From Jaltomata sinuosa (Eukaryota > Streptophyta > Magnoliopsida > Solanales > Solanaceae): a stretch of DNA of 64,000 bases. Under the pieces are notes generated by a model, which did no database searches, had not been told where the DNA came from, and worked only from the letters and a program-made list of their open reading frames with translations. The stretch covers positions 62,001 to 126,000 of the forward strand of contig QJPP01001815.1 in the NCBI GenBank assembly GCA_003996215.1, in the 5' to 3' direction. Numbering within the stretch: the first letter of the stretch is position 1; the number at the start of each line of letters is the position of its first letter. The translations under genes were made by a program, and so were the position numbers. Below are positions 24,501 through 34,445 of this stretch, piece by piece.

Positions 24501-27500
24501 TTGAGCAATTTGTGAAGCGGTGTAGGGGTGGGTTAAGGCAAAAAAATGAGAAAACTTAGTAAATCGATCAATTACCACCAAAATTGAATCTTTTCCTCTT
24601 GATTTGGGCAAGCCACTGATGAAATCCATAGCTACGTGTTCCCAGGCTCTTTTTGGAATTGGTAAAGGCTGCAATAGGCCTGGGGAAGAAACATTTTCAT
24701 CTTTGTTTCTTTGACATATTTCACACTCCCTGATTTGTTTCTTGACATCTTGTAATAAACTAGGCCAGTAGAAAATATTTCTGATTCGTTGTTGGGTAGC
24801 TAACACTCCGGAATGACCTCCCCATGGGGTGGAGTGAAGTTCATTGATTATCTTCTGCCTCGCCTGACCATTGCTTCCCACCCAGACACGTCCCTGATGT
24901 CGAAGTATACCTTGCTGCAACTGGACATCAGGTACTGAATTTGGATCTAAGCTGAGCTGGGTGATGAGATCTTTGGCTTGCTGATCAGCATTATAGCTTT
25001 CAATAACCTCTGAAAACCAGTTTGGTTGAACTGTTATACCACAGCATGATCCTTCCTCAAACTTCCTGGACAAAGCGTCAGCTGCTATGTTTTCCCTCCC
25101 TTTTTTAAACTGAATTTCAGAACTAAGGCCGAGAAATTTGGTTACACCTTTATGTTGTAAAGATGTCGTAATATGTTGGTACTTTAGAAATTTGAGGCTG
25201 AAATGATCAGTTCTAATCACAAAATGGCTAGGCTGCAAATAATGGCGCCATTTTTCAACAGCATATAGCAATGCTATCAATTCCTTTCCGTAGGTTGATA
25301 ATCCCAAATGTTTTTCGCTCAAGGACTGACTGATATAGGCAATAGGCCTACCACCTTTGGCCAGAACTGCACCAATCCCTTTGCCACTTGCATCAACTTC
25401 CACGACAAAGGGCATATTGAAATTTGGTAAAGCCAGTACACGAGCTTGAACCATTGCTTGTTTGAGCTCCTCAAATGCAACTGAATCTTCTTCATTCCAA
25501 TAAAAATCTCCTTTCTTCAATAAATTAGTTAAAGGTTTACTAATAGATGCAAAACCTTAATAAATTTGCGATAGTGATAACGCTCAAATTACACCTCAAA
25601 TTAAGAAGCGTAAGCGGTCGTCGTCAAATATAGAACCCAACAGAGGTTGGGGTCGATCCCACAGGGAATAAGGTGCAAATTAAGTCGTTAGTGAATTAGA
25701 TGACTAATAATCAATAGTTTCCGGTTAATGGGGGGTTTGTATAGATCAAATTTTGATTGTTTCAAATAACAAATTGCAAGTTTTAACGAGTAAAATTCAG
25801 TAGAAAAGGTGAACTAGGGAAGTGTTCACCATGGCGTCGTAACAATTTCAACTCAAAGCTTAACCGGGTTCTTTCTATATGTATATCACGATGTGATTGA
25901 ATTAATGGTATCATCTAAACGTTTCTCAACCAAATAGACGAATTTCCTTTTCAATTCTCTCGAACTTGAAAAGGTGAACTTTCTTATTTCAATCCTAAAC
26001 ATCAAGTAGATTAATCTAGTTACAGCATTAATCATAAGACGAGAGTTGGTAGTCTCGAATCCTCGTAGTTAATCAAATTTCCCGGTTTTAATCTCTTTGT
26101 TCAAGCAAATCAAACCTAGGTATGTTCTAATGTTTGCAACCATTAGAAAACGTAAATAACGAATGATTAACAACGTGACAACATATAAATTGAACCCTAC
26201 GCTACCCGGAATCTATATTGTTACTTTTGCCATGGCTCCCACAACCCTAGTTGTGGGAAATTAGCTACTCATGCTATTAAAGAAATAGAAGAAAATCATA
26301 TTCATAATAAGAGAAGGATTCTTACAAATAGTATGAAATTTACTTCAATTATCCAAGAACAAGAAGCCAAAAATCCCAAGAGTAATCGAGGAAGAAGAAA
26401 GAAACGTGTATGTCGTATTTTTCCTCTCAAAAAGTCGCTCAAAATAGTCTCTAGAAATCTTGGGTAATGAATAATAAAATAACCCTAACACAGGGTATTT
26501 ATAGTAGTCCAGGAAATAAAGTCCAAAAATAGAATTTTCGGAATCCCGCTTCGCCTTGACGGGTCGCCTGACGGACCGTCATGCATATGACGGGCCGTCA
26601 CTTGAGCCGTCACAGCTAAACAGTGAGCTTCCAAGAAAATTCTCAGGTAAGTCGTCCAGCAGGTGACGACTTACAGCTTTATATGCGTTTTATGACAAAT
26701 TTTCAGGTAAGTCGTCACCTGCTCGACGACTTACATGTATATTCTGGTAAGTCGTTGGGCCTGTGACGACTTGCTGGTAAATTCTGGTAAGTCGTCCGCC
26801 CAGTGACGACTTACAGTGTTTTCTGTTTTATCTTGGTGGCCTGGGTGACGGTCCGTCAGGCCAGTGACAGGCCGTCAGATGGGCCGTCACTCCTAGGCAG
26901 TGCTCGATGAACTTGCTGTCTCGTTCTGACGGCCTGGCTGACGGCCAGTCACAGGTGTGACGGTCAGTCATGCCAGCCGTCAGGCTTAACCAGTTGAGGT
27001 TTTTGAACATTTTTTCTTCCGTTTCCATCTCTAGCTCCATTCCCTGCAAATATAACAATAAAACATCAAAAACCACAAAAGTTGCTTGAAAACTCGCGAG
27101 TATTCTTAGTTAAAGGCGTCAAATGTGCCGTAGAATCCCGGCACATCAACACCCTCAACTTAAAACGTTCGCTTGTCCTCAAGCAACATGACAACAAAAA
27201 CAAAATGACGACTCAACTAAGAATACAAACACATATCTCTAGCAAATCATGGCCACTCAACAGTCTATTAAATTTAAATCAAGTCCCCCGGTAGCACACA
27301 AATGTATGAAACGCTAACTTGCAAGGATCCAAACATGTCATTCCGATATGATAGAATATTCTACATACACACACAACAGCTATCCCAACAGTCAATAGAT
27401 AATACAGAAATCTCGGTGCCCTCACCACAAAGAAGTCCCACACACAAGATTTGGGACTAGGTAAGGCGCTCACACTCACAAACGATTTCAAACAATGCAC

Positions 27501-30500
27501 ATGCGATGCCATAAGCTTGCCCTTGCTATCCTATTTCAGTTTTTTTCAGTTAGCCGCTCAGGATCACTACAGGACTTGTTTTGGCTTGTAATGAGGCTTT
27601 GGGTGCAGGTAGGATACATTTAGGGGTTAGTGACTAAGCCCTCCTTGGAATCACCGACCTACTATTTCCACTTAACTTTTCTTCGTCCATCCTTATTCAC
27701 CTTTTTATTCCCTTCTTTCTAGCTACACGTGCAACCTCTTTATTTTGACAATTCTTTTTCATCTCTTTTTCGTTTCTTTTTCTCTTTTCTTAGGCAGACA
27801 CTCGAAATTTTTATTCTATCCACAACCAATCTTATCCATCCTATTTTTCTTATCATTTACCTCTATAGTAGCCACCCTCAACTTAGGTTGATTGCCTGAG
27901 TTGAGGTGCACGATGTCCAAGGAAGGACCAGGGCCAAAATAGGGATTCAAAGTTAAAAAGAAACGGTGACAGGTTATTGAAAGAATAGGGTCAATTATGG
28001 CTCAAACAGGGATCAAAGGGATTATTTGCATTTGGACGGTCTTATAGGCTAAGTGGACTGCACACAAAAAGGGCCTGTGATCCTTTCCTAAGCAACCAAA
28101 CTGCAAACTTAATAACATAGGCCAGGCAAGTTCTAGATGCATGCACAGAATAAGAGTTTATAAAAAAATACGCTCACACACACTTAGCACCAAGAAACCA
28201 TACCACTACCAACTATCAAAACAACAGCTCGACTTAAGCATAATTATTTCAATCACAACCACACAATGACATTCAAGGATCCAGAACAGTCAATCGTTTC
28301 AAACATAAGTACAAAATCAACTTTTTCAGAGGGGGCTCCTTTAAGTTCAACTTTCCAAAAAGCCATGCTTGCTATAGACACCAGAAAACAACACAAACAA
28401 AATTTAAAATGACAACCTAAACATGCCGGTTCTACTAGATAGCACACCGAAGGGAAAAGAAACACGGCAACAAAAACCCTCGGTGGTGAAAGACTCACAG
28501 GTATCCCAACACCCTCAACTTAGACTCATGCATTGTCCCTAATGCATACATGTGAAAGCTAAAACTGTGAGAGAAAGGAATACCTATGAAGCCCATAGGA
28601 CTCAGAGTCTGGCATGATGTTGGAGACCACCAGGGTCTCCAAAGCGGGAGCAATCGCTGGAATAGGTGCAAGCGACATCATCCTGTTGAGCTCCAACTTT
28701 CTCTTTTATCGGCTCCTCAGCTAGTCGAGACAACTTCTTTACTCTTTCTAACTCTTTTTCTTTGTTGGTTCTCTTGCGGTGTTTTCTTTTTCTTGATTTG
28801 TTCTCACCGCCTTCCTCTATAGGTTTCTCTTCTTGCGATCCCAACATCATTCTCATAACAGCTAGGGTCTCAACAAAACCCTTCTCCTCAATATGCACAT
28901 CCATAGGGGCTTCATCAATAACATTGATAACCGAGACCACCCTCATGTCTCTTGGTGGCTTCATCAATTTACACACATCAAACTTGACCAATTCATTGTT
29001 TAATCTGAATGTCAGTTCGTTTCTTTCCATGTCGACCAACACTCTTGCAGTGGCTAACAATGGTCGTCCCAAGATTATGGGAACTTCAAAGTCCACTTCA
29101 CAATCTAAGATTACAAAGTCAGCTGGAAATATAAACTTACCAATCTTTACCAGCACATCATACAATATTCCCACCGGTCGCTTTACTGAACGGTCAGCCA
29201 TTAACACCCTCATGGTAGTTGGTTTGGGAGCTCCCAAACCCAACTGTTTATAGACTGCTAGCGGCATCAAGTTGATGCTAGCACCAAGATCACATAAGGC
29301 TTTTTCAAAGTTGAATTTCCCAATAGTACAGGGAACAGTAAAAGCACCTGGATCTTCCTTCTTTTCCACTAACGATCTTGAAGAAATAGCACTGCAGTGG
29401 TGGAGGTTATCTTCTGGTTCAAAGCTCACTGACCTCTTCTTGGTAATCAAGTCTTTCATGAACTTGGCATATCCGGGCATTTGTTCAAGAGTGTCCACCA
29501 GTGGGATGTTCACTGATATCTGCTTGAGCATGGTCATGAAATTTAGGAACTTGCTATCTTCCACTTTCTTCTTCAACCATTGTGGGAAAGGAGGAGGTGG
29601 CCGAGGCATCATAGTTGGAAGTTTTTCAACTTCCTTGCTTTTATCCGTGAGCACTTGAGTAGCATCCTCTACCGCAGCGGGTTTTTCAACAGATGCCCTC
29701 ACACCCTCATCGACCATATTTGCAGCATCTACTAACTCAACTTCCTCAGCAACATTACCTTTCTGAGTCTGAATTACCGGATGTGATTCCGATAATATTT
29801 TACCGCTTATCGTAGTGATCGCCATACAACTCCCGTCATTCCTCGGGTTTTGAATGGTGTCACTTGGCAAGATACCTGTCTTCCTTTGATTTAGAGACGC
29901 CGAGATTTGACTCACTTGCTGCTCTAATTGTTTGATCGAGGTGGAATGTGAATCCACTACCTGACTCATTGCTGATAATTCAGTCCTCATCTCCTTTACC
30001 CCGGAGTCAGTAGATTCCACCTTCAACAACATCTTCGCCATCATATTCTCCAATTTGGACGTCCCTGTCTCGTTGCTAGCTCTTTCCCGATTACCAGGTG
30101 GTACATACAACCCACTTCTATCAGTTTTATTCTTCCAGTTCCCCTGATCACGATCTCTGTAGCCAGCTTTTTCATAGTAGTTGTCCTTCTGATAGTTCCG
30201 ACCTTGGTTTCCCTGGACATTGGCCTGGAAACCCCCCAAATAATTAGCCTCCTCATCAGATTCAAACTCTGCTGCTCTACCTTGGGAACCCACAACTTTC
30301 CCTTTCTCCATACCTCCTGACAGCAAATGTTTTGTCAGTAGGTCCATTTGCGTTTTCAGATGGGCCATATCTTGGTCCCGCTCTTCCTCTTTCCGGCGTT
30401 GTTCCGCTGACATACCGACTGCATAAGTGCTAGCAGCTACCTCTGTATCCCGTGTATGCCAGGCCCTGTTGGTTTTAGTGAGCCGGTCCAAAATAGTTGT

Positions 30501-33500
30501 GGCCTTAATAAAAGTGAGACCTATAAATGTTCCACCTGCTGCATTATCCAGTGTCGGCTTGGTAGCCGAATTCAGTGCCATGTAGAATGTCTGCATCAAA
30601 AAATTATCGGTCAACTGATGGTTTGGGCATTGTGTCAGCCTTTTCTTGAACCGCAACCAAGTCTCATGTAAAGCCTCATGAGGTTGTTGTCTGAAGTTGC
30701 TAATTTCATCCCTCAACTGTATCATCCTAGAGGGAGGAAAGAACCTTTCTAGGAAAGCTCCTTTCAACTCTCCCCAGGTTGTGATAGAGTCGGGGGTTAG
30801 CTCTGTCAACCATAATGCTGCCTAATCAGACAGAGACAACGGAAACAACCTGAGTCTGATCGCTGTCTGACTTACTCCAGGCAATTCGAACGACTTGCAG
30901 ATACCCACATAATTCATCAGGTGTCGGTTTGGATCATCACCAGCAACACCACGGAACAGTCCCTTTAAGTTCAACAGCTGAATCATCGTGCTAGTAATGT
31001 TGAACTTAGCTCCAGGCAATAGCGGAGGGAGAACAATAGCGCCCGTGGCACCAACTCCATCTAAGTCGATATCCTCATCATCATTCAAAGCAAATTGCCT
31101 TGGTTGTTGTCGACCTCTACCCCTCTGCTGCTGCCTTTGGTTTGCGGGGGCTATATTTTCAACATGCTCCACAGCTCTACCATCACCCGTTGCAGCCTCA
31201 TCATCCAGCCCAACATCGTCCTCAATATCATCAACATTTAAGTGTTGTTGGGCCTGCTGAGCTGCAGCTAGTCTTGCTGCCTCTTGTTGTTGTGCGTTCA
31301 TGTTGTGCCTTAGAGTTCTAGCAAGCTCAGGGTCGTAAGGTAATATCGGTTCACCCGAGCGTCGGGTACTTGGCATGCACAACTCTGTACCCTGTAACAA
31401 ACAAAAACAACAAATAAAAGTAAAAGCAGGAAATATGACTAAGAGTCAAATAAACACACCGGACTTAATAAACAACTGTATTCCCCGGCAACGGCGCCAA
31501 AATTTGATAACGCTCAAATTACACCTCAAATTAAGAAGCGTAAGCGGTCGTCGTCAAATATAGAACCCAACAGAGGTTGGGGTCGATCCCACAGGGAATA
31601 AGGTGCAAATTAAGTCGTTAGTGAATTAGATGACTAATAATCAATAGTTTCCGGTAAATGGGGGGGTTTGTATGATCAAATTTTGATTGTTTCAAATAAC
31701 AAATTGCAAGTTTTAACGAGTAAAATTCAGTAGAAGAATGAACTAGGGAAGTGTTCACCATGGCGTCGTAACAATTTCGACTCAAAGCTTAACCGGGTTC
31801 TTTCTATATGTATATCACGATGTGATTGAATTAATGGTATCATCTAAACGTTTCTCAACCAAATAGACGAATTTCCTTTTCAATTCTCTCGAACTTGAAA
31901 AGGTGAACTTTCTTATTTCAATCCTAAACATCAAGTAGATTAATCTAGTTACAACATTAATCATAAGACGAGAGTTGGTAGTCTCGAATCCTCGTAGTTA
32001 ATCAAATTTCCCGGTTTTAATCTCTTTGTTCAAGCAAATCAAACCTAGGTATGTTCTAATGTTTGCAACCATTAGAAAACGTAAATAACGAATGAATTAA
32101 CAACGTGACAACATATAAATTGAACCCTACGCTACCCGGAATCTATATTGTTACTTTTGTCATGGCTCCCACAACCCTAGTTGTGGGAAATTAGCTACTC
32201 ATGCTATTAAAGAAATAGAAGAAAATCATATTCATAATAAGAGAAGGATTCTTACAAATAGTATGAAATTTACTTCAATTATCCAAGAACAAGAAGCCAA
32301 ATATCCCAAGAGTAATCGAGGAAGAAGAAAGAAACGTGTATGTCGTATTTTTCCTCTCAAAAAGCCGCTCAAAATAGTCTCTAGAAATCTTGGGTAATGA
32401 ATAATAAAATAACTCTAACACAGGGTATTCATAGTAGTCCAGGAAATAAAGTCCAAAAATAGAATTTTCGGAATCCCGCTTCGCCTTGACGGGTCGCCTG
32501 ACGGATCGTCATGCATGTGACAGGCCGTCACTTGAGCCGTCACAGCTAAACAGTGAGCTTCCAGGAAAATTCTCAGGTAAGTCGTCCAGCAGGTGACGAC
32601 TTACAGCTTTATATGCGTTTTATGACAAATTTTCAGGTAAGTCGTCACCTGCTCGACGACTTACATGTATATTCTGGTAAGTCGTTGGGCCTGTGACGAC
32701 TTGCTGGTAAATTCTGGTAAGTCGTCCGCCCAGTGACGACTTACAGTGTTTTCTGTTTTATCTTGGTGGCCTGGGTGACGGTCCGTCAGGCCAGTGACGG
32801 GCCGTCAGATGGGCCGTCACTCCTAGGCAGTGCTCGATGAACTTGCTGTCTCGTTCTGACGGCCTGGCTGACGGCCAGTCACAGGTGTGACGGTCAGTCA
32901 TGCCAGCCGTCAGTATTATCGCTCTTAATATGCCCACACATCCACCTCAACATCCTTATTTCCACAACATGCACCTCTGAACATGAGAGTTCTTGATTGA
33001 CCAGCACTCCACCCCATACAACAAAGTAGGTCTAACCACAACTCTATAGAACTTACCCTTAACTTTTGGTGGTACCTTTTTTACCACAAAAGGCTCCGGA
33101 GGCAAGCCCCCACTTCATCCACGCCGCTCCAATGCGATGTGTGATATCATTGTCGATGTCCCCACTTCCCTGGTGTACAGACCCTAGATACTTGGAACTA
33201 TCTTTCTTGGGGATAGCCTGTGTCTCTGCAAAACATCACTAAATTTGCACATATGGCACATAAAGATTATGCTATTGACTTGGAAACTTTTTTTATGATA
33301 GGTATTAACTTGGAACTACCTGAAACAATCATATAAAATCAAAATTGCTCGTGTCTAGGCCACCAAGGGCGCCACCATCAATCATAAGTTAGCATATGTT
33401 TGTGAAGCATAACGTACACATACAAGCACCTTAAAGTTTATAATGATTCAATGGATGAAAGTAAATGATAAATCCATAAACAACAAAGTATATCAGAAAA

Positions 33501-34380
33501 CACAAGAAAATTACTTAACGGGACCATGGGAATCAGTAGGAAATAAAATTTAAGCTCAAACTTTTAACATACCACCAGATTAGAAAATTTTGATAAACTT
33601 CAATTTCTTTTCAATTCTCATTTATGAATTTGATTCCTTCTTTATGAAAAACAATTCTAAAAAGAACTATCCAAAATTCTTCATGTGTATTTTTTTTTAA
33701 ATATGCCAGAGTAGAACAATTCTTTTTAGCAGTAGCACTAAGACATAGTCAAGCAAGCTTTACATCGAAACTGAGCGCGTCTCCGTAATCCAGCTACCTT
33801 TACACGGATTAGTAGTGGAAAATAGGAGGAATATAAAATGTGAATCACATTTGTAATAACTCAATGTAAAGTAACAAATAAACTAGTAACATTTTCTCGA
33901 GAAAGACACATTTTTACGGCCAATCTTCCTTGCTTCTTAATGTACAGCTCATATACTCTAATCCCTAGTAAACGCAGTTTCGTTCTTGCCCCTCTTCAAT
34001 TAACCAGACAAGCAGATGAACCTTCTAAACCACTGTGTGTGGAGAGAGAGAGAGGAGGGGGGGAAATGTAATCTAAAGGAATACCATTTACCTGCGGCAA
34101 CCCTCCTCCTTTAAAATAGGAGAGAAATGTATAAATAAAATTGGTTATTTGCAAAGCTAGGTAGTACCTTTTTCGTTTTCTTGGATGAAGTGATAGCAGA
34201 ATTGGAACTATTGCTTCGACGGCGAGAGAAAGTAACAAGGGAGGAAGAGGGACGAGAGGACGAAGAATCAAGTGGCAAGGCAACGTTAGTTCTGCTTCTA
34301 GGCTGACCCAAAAGGACTTTTTGATTGCTGGAACATCCAAGTGTTATGGAAATCCCAAGTGTTGTGGAAGCAGACGCCAT
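18412..34380 (-). CDS. OCP3: OCP3-like homeodomain protein, four exons
   Basis: The coding sequence is the join of 34380-34168, 21079-20723, 20180-19875 and 18546-18412 (213+357+306+135 nt; 336 residues plus stop). All introns have GT/AG ends in phase 0. Residues 1-71 are Ser/Arg-rich with few acids, like a plastid transit peptide. Residues 72-190 are very acidic (FEALFQLLEEDLKNDD) and end in NWQLKKLAYALRKGRRK. The homeodomain spans about 265-321 across the last splice site, with WSAQKRLKKVQ, LEQVYRRSKRPT and, in helix 3, LPRKRVLKWFEDRR. Length and domain order match Arabidopsis OCP3 (about 354 residues). OCP3 is known as a repressor of jasmonate-linked defence and is reported to act in chloroplasts in editing of ndhB RNA. 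No stop or frameshift is seen, so the gene may be active. Intron 1 is 13,088 bp and full of transposons. Confidence 0.9.
19066..19130 (+). repeat. SINE-like tail in OCP3 intron 3
   Basis: ACAACAACAACTACTACGCC then CAGTCCCAAACAAGTGGGGG is the phrase seen at the 3' part of common Solanaceae and other plant short interspersed elements. Only this part is visible. Confidence 0.4.
19875..20180 (-). CDS. OCP3: OCP3 exon 3
   Basis: It starts after CCATCCAG with codons for IKNLAADLCLDRAVVLEI and ends with the first half of the homeodomain (YRRSKRPT) before GTGAGT. 102 codons, phase 0 at both ends. Confidence 0.92.
20723..21079 (-). CDS. OCP3: OCP3 exon 2
   Basis: The acceptor is the AG at 21081-21080, after a pyrimidine-rich TTTGCTTCCTGTGTTAAG. 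The exon encodes the acidic region and ends at AAT before GTAAGT. It runs 119 codons without a stop. A second in-phase acceptor (CTGAG, about 27 bases upstream) is possible but has a poorer pyrimidine tract. Confidence 0.9.
21080..21872. other. OCP3: start of OCP3 intron 1 end region, no feature
   Basis: This is intron sequence just upstream of exon 2. I see no gene, repeat edge or strong structure. Confidence 0.5.
21873..21998 (+). mobile_element. SINE-like element fragment in OCP3 intron 1
   Basis: CAACAACAACAACATACCCG, GTGAAATCCTACAAGTGGGG, a GGGAGGGTAAAGTGTAC block and GAGGTAGAGAGACTGTTTCC follow in order, as in a short interspersed repeat very common in Solanaceae. It stops abruptly at 'CTCTGATATGAATCGGG', which belongs to the next element. 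Confidence 0.5.
22003..22745 (-). mobile_element. LTR fragment, probably copia-type, in intron 1
   Basis: On the minus strand a TATA box (CTTATAAATAGG, near 22448-22459) is followed by a leader rich in CTTCTTTACACC. The strand then reaches TTTATTCAAGTAACCCGATTC and ATATCAGAGGG near 22000, a decayed Met primer site. No coding interior follows, since the SINE-like piece begins there. The right edge near 22745 adjoins gag sequence of the next element. Direction is the same as OCP3. Confidence 0.45.
22750..23250 (-). pseudogene. gypsy gag fragment
   Basis: A minus-strand frame carries a retrotransposon gag domain: HYAASWWKKFSRD, TWDEMKRVMRKRFVPSRFQR, MSVDDYFKAM and TMARFLNGLNGEIVDVVELQ. It shifts frame near 22810; another frame goes on to about 22755 with a Lys-rich linker. 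The N-terminus and the zinc knuckle are missing. It sits downstream of the pol gene that runs the same way, so it is not that element's gag in normal order. Confidence 0.8.
23251..23543 (-). mobile_element. chromovirus 3' LTR fragment
   Basis: TGTAAGGGCCGGG begins at 23543 on the minus strand, right after a purine-rich AAGGGTAGTGGAG (complement of 23544-23556), which serves as polypurine tract. The LTR sequence then runs directly into the gag fragment without a primer site, so its end is lost or rearranged. Confidence 0.55.
23575..25574 (-). pseudogene. chromovirus pol: RNase H, integrase, chromodomain
   Basis: Minus-strand pol, cut upstream at 25574 by element G. RNase H: EVDASGKGIGAVL and IRTDHFSLKFL. 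Integrase zinc finger H-H-C-C: HSTPWGGHSG, then CEICQRNK. Integrase core: D in AMDFISGLPKS, D in SDRDPIF, E in DGQSERLNR, all present. The C-terminal chromodomain (VLDRRIVKQRNRAITQWLVQ, EEATWEDPAFL) marks it as a chromovirus, perhaps Reina-like. A 20-bp tandem duplication at 23997-24036 shifts the frame between integrase and chromodomain. The reverse transcriptase is not found on the other side of G. Same direction as OCP3. Confidence 0.9.
23997..24036. repeat. 20-bp tandem duplication in pol
   Basis: ATTTCCGTTCACTTCTCCGA is repeated head to tail. Twenty bases is not a multiple of three, so it breaks the pol frame exactly where the long frame ends and the next one begins. Confidence 0.9.
26496..26504 (-). 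promoter_or_regulatory. TATA box in 3' LTR of G
   Basis: CTATAAATA on the minus strand, just past the palindrome array. The matching site in the 5' LTR (32426-32434) reads CTATGAATA, one base changed. Confidence 0.55.
26528..26982 (-). repeat. palindrome array in 3' LTR of G
   Basis: Four 28-bp hairpins, GTAAGTCGTC-N8-GACGACTTAC or close, stand at 26647-26674, 26707-26734, 26747-26774 and 26787-26814. Starts are 60, 40 and 40 bp apart. On both sides lie CCGTCA/TGACGG inverted words (26558-26612, 26846-26982). Confidence 0.9.
27149..27162 (-). promoter_or_regulatory. polypurine tract of element G
   Basis: The complement reads TAAGTTGAGGGTGT directly before the LTR start TGATG. The place and purine bias fit a second-strand primer; the bias is moderate. 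Confidence 0.5.
27163..28601 (-). other. noncoding 3' interior of element G
   Basis: Between the gag-protease stop and the polypurine tract there is 1.4 kb with no reverse transcriptase, RNase H, integrase or env frame. Phrases CACCCTCAACTTA occur at both ends (27150 and 28511), which suggests a second, older tract or a duplication. Confidence 0.6.
28602..31376 (-). pseudogene. gag-protease of element G, one internal stop
   Basis: ATG at 31376 (MPSTRRSGEPILPYDPELAR) opens an Ala/Gln-rich N-terminus. The gag core includes TTWGELKGAFLERFFPPSRM and HETWLRFKKRLTQCPNHQL. A Gln/Asn/Arg-rich linker without a clear CCHC knuckle follows. The aspartic protease has ALCDLGASINLMPLAVYKQL (active site DLGA) and FEVPIILGRPLLATA. 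A Lys-rich tail ends with TGA at 28602. A single TAG at 30821-30819 divides the frame inside gag (after LFPLSLSD); otherwise it is open for about 920 codons. This gag type and the primer site below resemble Athila-like Ty3/gypsy elements. No pol follows, so the element would depend on others for copying. Confidence 0.85.
31481..31499 (-). promoter_or_regulatory. primer binding site of element G
   Basis: The complement reads TGGCGCCGTTGCCGGGGAA, starting a few bases after the 5' LTR end. This matches the Asp-tRNA type primer site used by Athila/Calypso-like plant elements. Confidence 0.85.
31505..32912 (-). mobile_element. 5' LTR of element G, first ~166 bp lost
   Basis: It is almost identical to 25575-26982. 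At 32912 identity stops and LINE sequence begins, while the other LTR continues to 27148; the start of U3 is therefore deleted. The hairpin array is kept (32577-32604, 32637-32664, 32677-32704, 32717-32744). The TATA site is mutated (complement of TATTCATAG at 32426). This copy's own promoter is probably weak or dead. Confidence 0.85.
32913..33237 (-). pseudogene. LINE reverse transcriptase 3' fragment
   Basis: Minus-strand frames read TQAIPKKDSSKYLGSV, DITHRIGAAWMKWGLASG and, after frameshifts, EIRMLRWMCGHIKSDN. This order is typical of the C-terminal part of plant non-LTR reverse transcriptases. It is cut at 32912 by the truncated LTR of G. Same direction as OCP3. Confidence 0.75.
33238..34167. 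other. OCP3: 5' part of OCP3 intron 1, no feature
   Basis: Single-copy-looking intron DNA. I see no coding or repeat signal apart from a short GA run at 34043-34056. Confidence 0.5.
34168..34380 (-). CDS. OCP3: OCP3 exon 1
   Basis: ATG at 34380-34378 opens MASASTTLGISITLGCSSNQ. The exon ends at AAG followed by GTACTA (donor at 34167-34166), phase 0. Linking it to exon 2, 13 kb away, rests on phase, direction, a transit-peptide-like sequence fitting the OCP3 N-terminus, and the lack of any other nearby first exon. Confidence 0.75.
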
Positions 34381-34445
34381 TCTCTACTTTCTTCAAGGCC
34401 TATCTGAATTCTATTGGAAGGGTTTAACAAGGTGATGATAGTAAT
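34381..34445 (-). promoter_or_regulatory. OCP3: remaining native 5' flank of OCP3
   Basis: Only 65 bp separate the ATG from the hAT element, including one copy of its target duplication. It contains no TATA box. It is most likely 5' UTR, so the start of transcription would lie in or beyond transposon DNA. Confidence 0.45.

Larger units (their letters stand above)
25575..27148 (-). mobile_element. 3' LTR of element G (1574 bp, complete)
   Basis: On the minus strand it starts TGATGTGCCGGG (27148), just after a purine-rich TTGAGGGTGT, and ends GAGCGTTATCA (25575), giving TGAT/ATCA ends. It shares its last 1408 bp with 31505-32912; by eye the two differ at only about one to two per cent. Its first bases form a small hairpin, GTGCCG-N8-CGGCAC. 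Confidence 0.85.

Noticed and set aside
25575..26982. LTR G first placed as 25575-26982
   Set aside because: Identity between the two copies stops at 26982 only because the other copy is truncated. The true start TGATG with a preceding purine tract is at 27148.
28762..31321. Several plus-strand open frames up to 163 residues
   Set aside because: Shadows of the long minus-strand gag-protease frame of element G.
22802..31400. Endogenous pararetrovirus
   Set aside because: No movement protein, coat protein or pararetrovirus-type polyprotein; the chromodomain, integrase and LTRs show Ty3/gypsy elements.
33996..34340. 114-residue minus-strand frame as a separate gene
   Set aside because: It overlaps OCP3 exon 1 in another frame, and its continuation beyond 34168 is intron.
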